DNA of 64,000 nucleotides. Source: Mauremys mutica. Its lineage: Eukaryota > Chordata > Testudines > Geoemydidae. The stretch is from NCBI RefSeq assembly GCF_020497125.1, contig NC_059074.1:192443415-192507414 (forward strand), written 5' to 3'. This document shows, one piece after another, positions 57,893-64,000 of the stretch (its first letter is position 1; each line of letters opens with the position of its first letter). Made by a program: the position numbers and the translations under genes. A model generated the notes under the pieces. That model was not told where the DNA came from. It made no database searches and saw only the letters and a program-made list of their open reading frames with translations.

Positions 57893-58652
57893 GAGCCATA
57901 TCAGTTTCATAGGGATGCCATAGAGAAAGCTAAAATTAATGCTGTGAAGTGCTTTGAAGAAAAATGCTGTATAATTTTTAAGTATCTTTATTTAACTATA
58001 TACAATTTTAGAAACATAAACACTCAATTTGGCTCCTTTTAAAAACTCTCCCTGCTCTCTACCCTTATCCATATCCCACATTTGTAAAAACTGATGGCTG
58101 GCAGACAGGACCCTGAACAAACTATATGTCTGTTCCTCACAAATGATCCAGAATACAAATTAATGTATTTAATTTTGGAGAACCAGCTCCTATGCTCCAA
58201 TACAGGAGGCATAGGAGGCATAATGGAGTCTTGATTCAGGGAAAAGAGTATGGCAGAGCAGTACAGTAACCCTAAATGGCATGATTTAACCAGTCCCTAC
58301 CAGCCCTGGTGGTGGTGTGGGGAAGAAGAGGATAAAGGTGACGTACACCTACTTTTGCTTCTTTCCTGACCTTCAATTCCCCCACTCAAGTCCTGCACCA
58401 AACACGATTCATTGGGTCTGAGGATGACAGCTGGATGGGGGGAGGAATTGAAGGGGGGAAATAACCCCAAAATATCAGGTTAATGTTATTAAATTCAAGG
58501 TACACTTGAGGATATGGAGAAATAAAACTCTACATACAGACTTCAGAACATAGAGATCTGTTCACTTTTATACATAACAAACATTCACATTATGCATTAA
58601 CATTATTACAACATTCATGGTGCTTTGCCGAAGACAGCGCTTCTTATATTTT
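57893..58652. other. Non-coding
   Basis: No exon or repeat recognised. Confidence 0.35.
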
Positions 58653-58889
58653 GATACTTCCCAGCCACTGAAACCTTCTAGTGGTTTTATAACCCAGTGT
58701 AACTTTATTTATGATATTTGACCAGCATGGTGAAAGAAAGTTTATACTACACTCTGTTTGATCTTCTGCCATCCCTAGTTAATTTGCATCTGTGAAATAT
58801 CAGTGTAGAAGCTAAATTATTCTGTAATTACTGTACTTTAAAGTCTAACATTCACATATAAACAGAGGACAAAAAAAGACTGTGTGGAC
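58653..58889 (+). repeat. Duplicated segment, copy 1
   Basis: 237 bp almost identical to 60386-60621 in the same orientation. It starts GATACTTCCCAGCC and ends AAAAAAAGACTGTGTGGAC. Confidence 0.93.
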
Positions 58890-60385
58890 CAGAGTGAAAC
58901 TTAAAAGCAGGCAGCTCTACAAATAGAAGACACTATTAAAATACAGGTAGAATTAAAAAGTACAATTAAAAAAATTAATGGAATGCTTGGTATGCTAATG
59001 AATAAACTTGAAAATTATGTTAACAATCTTAAAGCACAGAAGGCAGAAAATTGATTTTTTTTTCGCTGTTTTCTCCCCAAGAATCCCCCACACACACACC
59101 CCTATGGTCTGACCCAAATTTCCTAGAAGCCAATGGGAGTCTTTCCAATAACTTCTATGGCTTTGAATTAACTCTCCGAAGAACAATATTGAAACAAACT
59201 AACCACCACAAGGTCATTCGGTAATTAAAAATGGCCTTGTCCAGTACTGATGAACTGCTTCAAATCCCATTGACCTCACTGAGTACTCACAGGAGCAGGT
59301 ACTAACTCTTATTATCTCTTAAATTCAAATGTGCTCAGTGTGCGTTTATCCCCTCACTGTAATGGGACAGAAATCTGGCACATTCTACCCACACCTCAGG
59401 GGTTTTTTTTCTTCTTTGAGGCATGAAGGATTGAAGATTGTCTTATTACTGTGCCAATAGGTGGTTCTTTCCCCCTCCTTTTTAAGTGCATTAAGGCTCA
59501 CAATGACTTTGTGATAAAATTTGAGACTGGAACTGTCTATCCACAGAACATGTAGAGTGACAGGGCAAGGTCACTTTTCCCCTAGATATGTAGTATTCAG
59601 TCTGTTTATATGGAAGATGGGAGTTGGGTGAGAAGTCAGCATATGTATGACTTATTAAAAGACAATTTTAAACAGAACTGTATCCTAAACTGCTTTATGA
59701 TATTGTACCCAAACATTACATTTCAATGGGAGATTCTACTTCCTTCACAGGAACAGACTCCTGAAACTCTTACCGGTCCATAGTCATGCAAATAGTCCCA
59801 TTGTCTTCAATGAGATTGATCAAATAATTAAGGGTTTACAGGACTAGGTTCCAAGATTGTAAATTGTTCTGGATGAAATTGACAATGCCTGAGCTCTCAG
59901 ATCAGAAGGAGCTTCATTCAAATAAAGGTTGTCAAGTGTGTGAGAAGTCTTATCTCCATTGCTAAGACGAGGAACATACTTTCAGCAAAGTTCTTGGCAG
60001 ATTCCTGAGGCAGCTGGTTTAAGGCTGCCAGTGTCCGGCATTATAATCTTCACTTATAGTTCTCTGACCCACAAAACTGGAAAATGAGGCATTTGTTTTC
60101 TTTGTTTTGCTGCTCCAGTTAACAAAATGCATGTTAGACTAGTTTGGCTGCAAAGAAGAATTCTAGGTACACTAGAGACAGCACCTGATTCCCATCAGGC
60201 TGCAGAACTGGGCTGACATCAGAATGCAAACATCCTTTGGTCAGTGCAAGCAGAGGCATTCCTCTAATGATTTGGACTTGATGTGATGCAGTATGAGTGT
60301 CATGGATAATTCAGACCAGTGGGGAGAGACAGAATCAAAAACTCTGTTAAAACACCTTTTGTCCCCCGACCCCTCCCCTCTTGAG
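58890..60385. other. Sequence between the two duplicated segments, non-coding
   Basis: No exon or nameable repeat was seen in this stretch. Confidence 0.35.
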
Positions 60386-60621
60386 GATACTTCCCAGCCG
60401 CTGAAACCTTCTAGTGGTTTTATAACCCAGTATAACTTTATTTATGATATTTGGCCAGCATGGTGAAAGAAAGTTTATACTACACTCTGTTTATCTTCTG
60501 CCATCCCTAGTTAATTTGCATCTGTGAAATATCAGTGTAGAAGCTAAATTATTCTGTAATTACTGTACTTTAAAATGTAACATTCACATATAAACAGAGG
60601 ACAAAAAAAGACTGCGTGGAC
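60386..60621 (+). repeat. Duplicated segment, copy 2
   Basis: 236 bp; differs from copy 1 at a handful of positions, including a one-base deletion in the TCTGTTT(G)ATCTTC part. Similarity stops sharply at both ends. Confidence 0.93.
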
Positions 60622-62125
60622 TGCAGTCAAGGCAAAGACTGTATCATCTGTGTCTTGTGTAGCACTGAATATGCTACCAGTATGCAACAGGTAATAATAA
60701 AGAACTAGTTGTACAATTTTACACGAAGAAGTGGAATGTAATTGTGAACTTCTACAACAGTATGTCAAACTCTGTTAAGTGTCAGCATTTATACAGGGCC
60801 ACATGCTGCCACCCTTATTCAAGTTGAGTAGTATCTTTCAGTCAAGTCGTCCTAGTTTCTTCAGTGGGACTACACAGGAGTAGAGTACTGCTCAGTGTGG
60901 AAAAAAATGGCAGAATAATGTCCACACATTTTTTCACTTTGTTTGATCCAAAGTAAAAAAAATTATTTTTTCAGTTTGCCAAAAAATTGTGGTTTTCGAG
61001 TCAAACCAATTCCCCCCCTCTCCCCCAATTTTTTGGAATTGCCAGCAAACTGAAAAATCAGTGATTTGCCCACTTTGAGTTGTGACTTGACCATTTTAAA
61101 CTCCCATTCTATCCTACAACATGGGGCAGAATCTGGGACATAAACAGTAATACATGCAAATTTATGTATTAATCAGTCAAAATACAGGCTCCTGTGTATT
61201 TGTCAGGCCTTCAGAGAATCAGAACACAAAATAAGGGGGCAGATTGGGTGATGAATACATATGCTGGATGGGTTATTGCCTTGATTTATGATTGGTATTG
61301 CAGTAGCACCCAAAGGCTCCAAATCAGCAGCAACCGAGTGCTTTAAACATTGATATGAAAGACTCCAAGAAGGGTTTGTTTTGATGATGGAGGGTTTTAT
61401 TTTAATACCTCACTTGGGTCGCTTTCAGCCCAGGCTCTTCTCCTGATTATTGCTTTCTAGCATTTTCAGGCAGCTTGATGTGCTAAATAGCATTTCCTCT
61501 TCAAAGGGCTGTTCCCCTGGCCACTCAGATCTATTCAGGAACTGGAAGGCTTTGACAATGATGCAGCTCAGTGATCTGGGAGGATTTTTAAATGCTTCTT
61601 ATTCTCTGCAGAGGATCCATGTCAATTTCAAACGCTCTGGCTTCCAACATTAGTTATATACAAGCAGTTCTGGACTATATTCAAAGAGCTTTGAAAGTGT
61701 TAGCAGAGAGCAGTCCAAACTGAGAGCAGCTTCAGTAGAAAATTCAGTTAAAACAGGCTCATTCCTCTACAGCCAGAATGGCAGTGGCTAAAGCCAGTTA
61801 CAGCCCACCCCGGACTGTGAAGCCAGAGACAAATAAAAGGGGAGAGAGGCCCCTGTGTTTCAAACTTTGGATGAATTACAATGGAACCCATTTATAGTTA
61901 ACTCAGGTAAAGAGGAACTCCACCAACAATGAAGTGGAATGAAAGTCCCAAGTTACTTGCTACTCAGGTCCCCTCCAGACAACAGCTAGAGCCATAAATA
62001 AGTGGCTGAAGTACAACCAGCTTAATCAGTTACAAGTTACATAGTTTTGTTTGTGCCCACACAAGCAGTGTTTCTATCATCACAACCCTGTACTTGTTCA
62101 CAGTACAGTAGCACCCTGGTGCCAT
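60622..62125. other. Non-coding
   Basis: Contains a short inverted repeat (CAGTTTGCCAAAAAATTG near 60973 with a partner near 61022-61052) around a C-rich centre, probably another small MITE. No exon recognised. Confidence 0.35.
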
Positions 62126-62129
62126 TAGG

Positions 62130-64000
62130 AGTACTTCCCAGAATGCAGTCTGGCTAACAAACACATATTTACATGAGGCCTCATAATCAGACAGATTTCA
62201 TGCTCAACTGCGGTTTTTGACCTGAGTTTAAGGATCATCTTAATCCTAGTTTGGAGTCTGTCTTTCCAGGACACTTCCTTATTCACTTTCTCCACACCTG
62301 CCACAATTTCAACACTTCCATCATATCCCCTCTTAGTCATCTTTTTTCCAAGCTGAACAGTCCCAGTCATTTTAATGTTGCCTCTTAAGAAAGCTGTTCC
62401 ATATCCTGAATCATTTTCGTTTGCCCCTTTCTGTACTTTTTCCAATGCTAATACATCTTTTTTGAGATGGGTGACCAGAACTGCATTCAATATTCAAAGT
62501 GTGAGCATACCATGGATTTATATAGTGGCATTATGATATTTTCTCTCTCATCTATCTGTTTCCTAATGGTTCCTAACATTCAGTTAGCCTTTATGACTGC
62601 CACTGCACATTTAGTGGATGTTTTCAGAGAACTATCCACAGTGACTCCAAAATCTCTTTCTTGAGTGGTAACAGCTAAGTTAGACTTCATCATTTTGTAT
62701 GCATAGTTGAGATTATGTTTTCCAATGTGTATTACTTTGCATTTATCAACACTGAATTTTATCTGACATTTTGTTGCCCATTCACCGGTTTTGTGAGATC
62801 CCTTTGTAACTCTTTGCAGTCTGCCTTGGACTTAACAAGCTGAGTAATTTCTTATCTGCAAATTTTGCCACCTCACTGTTTACCCCTTTATGATCATTTA
62901 TGAATATGTTGAATAGGACTGGTCCCAGTACAGACCCCTGGGGGGATACCATTATTTACCTCTCTCCATTCTGAAAACTGAGCGCTTATTTCTACCCTTA
63001 TTTTTTCTTTTAGCCAGTTACTGATCCATGAGAGATCCATCTCTCTTATCTCATGACTGCTTACTTTGCCCAACAGTCTTTGGTGAGGGACCTTGTCAAA
63101 GGCTTTCTGAAGTCCAAGTACACTATATGCACTGGATCACCCGTGTCCACATTTGTTGACCTCCCTCAAAGAATTCCAATAGATTTGTGAGGCATGATTT
63201 CCCTTTACAAAAGCCATGTTGACTCTTGCCCAACAAGTTCATTTATCTGTCTGATAATTGTGTTCTTTACAATAGTTTCAACCAATTTGCCTGGTACTGA
63301 AGTTAGGCTTACTGGCCTGTAATTGCCAAGATCGCCTCTGTAGCCTTTTAAAAAAAAATTCGTGTCACATTAGCTATCCTCCAGTCGCCTGGTACAGAGG
63401 CTGATTTAGATGATAGGTTATATATCACAATTAGTAGTTCTGTAATTTCATATTTGAGTTCCTTCAGAACTCTTGGGTGAATACACCTGGTCCTCGTGAC
63501 AATTTGTTCCAAAACCACCTCTACCGACACCTCAATATGGGACAGTTCCTCAGATTTGTTACCTAAGAATGGCTCAGGTGTGGGAATCCCCCTCACATCC
63601 TCTTCAGTGAAGACCAATGCAAAGAATTCATTTATCTTCTCTGCAATGGCCTTACCTTCCTTGAGTGCTCTTCTAGCATCTTGATCGTTTAGTGGCCCCA
63701 CTGATTGTTTGGCAGGGTTCTTGCTTCTGATATACTTAAAAAAATTGCTGTTAGTTTTTTATTCTTTGGCTAGTTGCTCTTCAAATATTTTTTTGGCTGG
63801 CCTGATTATAGTTTTACACTTCACGTCCCAGACTTTATGCTCCTTTCTATTTTCCTCAGTAGGATTTAACGTCCAATTTTTAAAGGATGCCTTTTTGCAT
63901 CTCGCTACTTTTTACTTTGTTTAGCTACGGTGGCACTTTTTTGGTCCCCTGTTTTTTTTAAGTTGAGGAATATATTTAATTTGACTGTTCCGGTTATGCT
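62130..64000 (-). mobile_element. CR1 LINE ORF2, runs off right edge
   Basis: The - strand reads from the right edge: INEFFALVFTEED, then VPGDWRIANV (RT region 0), decayed RT blocks (including sequence matching LANQ-like SQ and GPVLFN equivalents around 62900-63000) and a C-terminal part at about 62490. Several frameshifts and stops; not functional. The 3' terminus near 62130 is approximate. Confidence 0.85.

Overview
This is a piece of a vertebrate nuclear genome, most likely a turtle. The evidence is indirect: many CR1 LINE copies, two copies of a tRNA-derived SINE of the type known from hidden-necked turtles, abundant solo LTRs, hAT-type MITEs, and one clear three-exon gene with GT-AG introns. 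There are no bacterial operons, no CRISPR array and no defence island. Family names come from reading and memory; no database search was run.

The only host gene I can support is a member of the CNRIP1 family (cannabinoid receptor-interacting protein 1). It lies on the + strand: exon 1 at 14434-14612 in a CpG-rich promoter, exon 2 at 16038-16182, exon 3 at 25606-25770, with a probable 3' UTR to about 27.1 kb. The joined reading frame is 162 codons plus stop, with conserved splice sites and phases. It differs enough from mammalian CNRIP1 that it may be a second vertebrate paralogue. Intron 1 carries a 13-unit composite minisatellite shortly after the donor site.

Almost everything else recognisable is mobile DNA. 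0-1.7 kb: a CR1 on the - strand whose ORF1 esterase and ORF2 endonuclease frames are both open. 2.8-4.1 kb: a decayed Gag-protease relic on the - strand with a SCAN-like capsid region, split by a fold-back hAT MITE. 7-12 kb: a CR1 tail and LTRs. 17-24.6 kb (intron 2): a SINE, a CR1 tail, a solo LTR and a short retroposon. 27.4-31.8 kb: a solo LTR, then a CR1 copy into which a young Gag-protease-only LTR retrotransposon has inserted. 32.9-38.1 kb: CR1 copies with nested insertions and a hAT relic ending in a 47-bp-arm palindrome. 38.7-44.3 kb: a SINE, CR1 copies, a nested LTR and another LINE. 48-55.4 kb: a solo LTR, a GC-rich hAT MITE with perfect 8-bp duplications, a MIR and two abutting LTRs. 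55.4-62 kb: MITEs and a 237-bp duplicated segment. 62.1-64 kb: CR1 ORF2 running off the right edge.

No previously undescribed multi-gene system was found. The most informative objects are the SCAN-like Gag elements, two independent relics that can be aligned with each other, and the palindrome at the end of the hAT relic.
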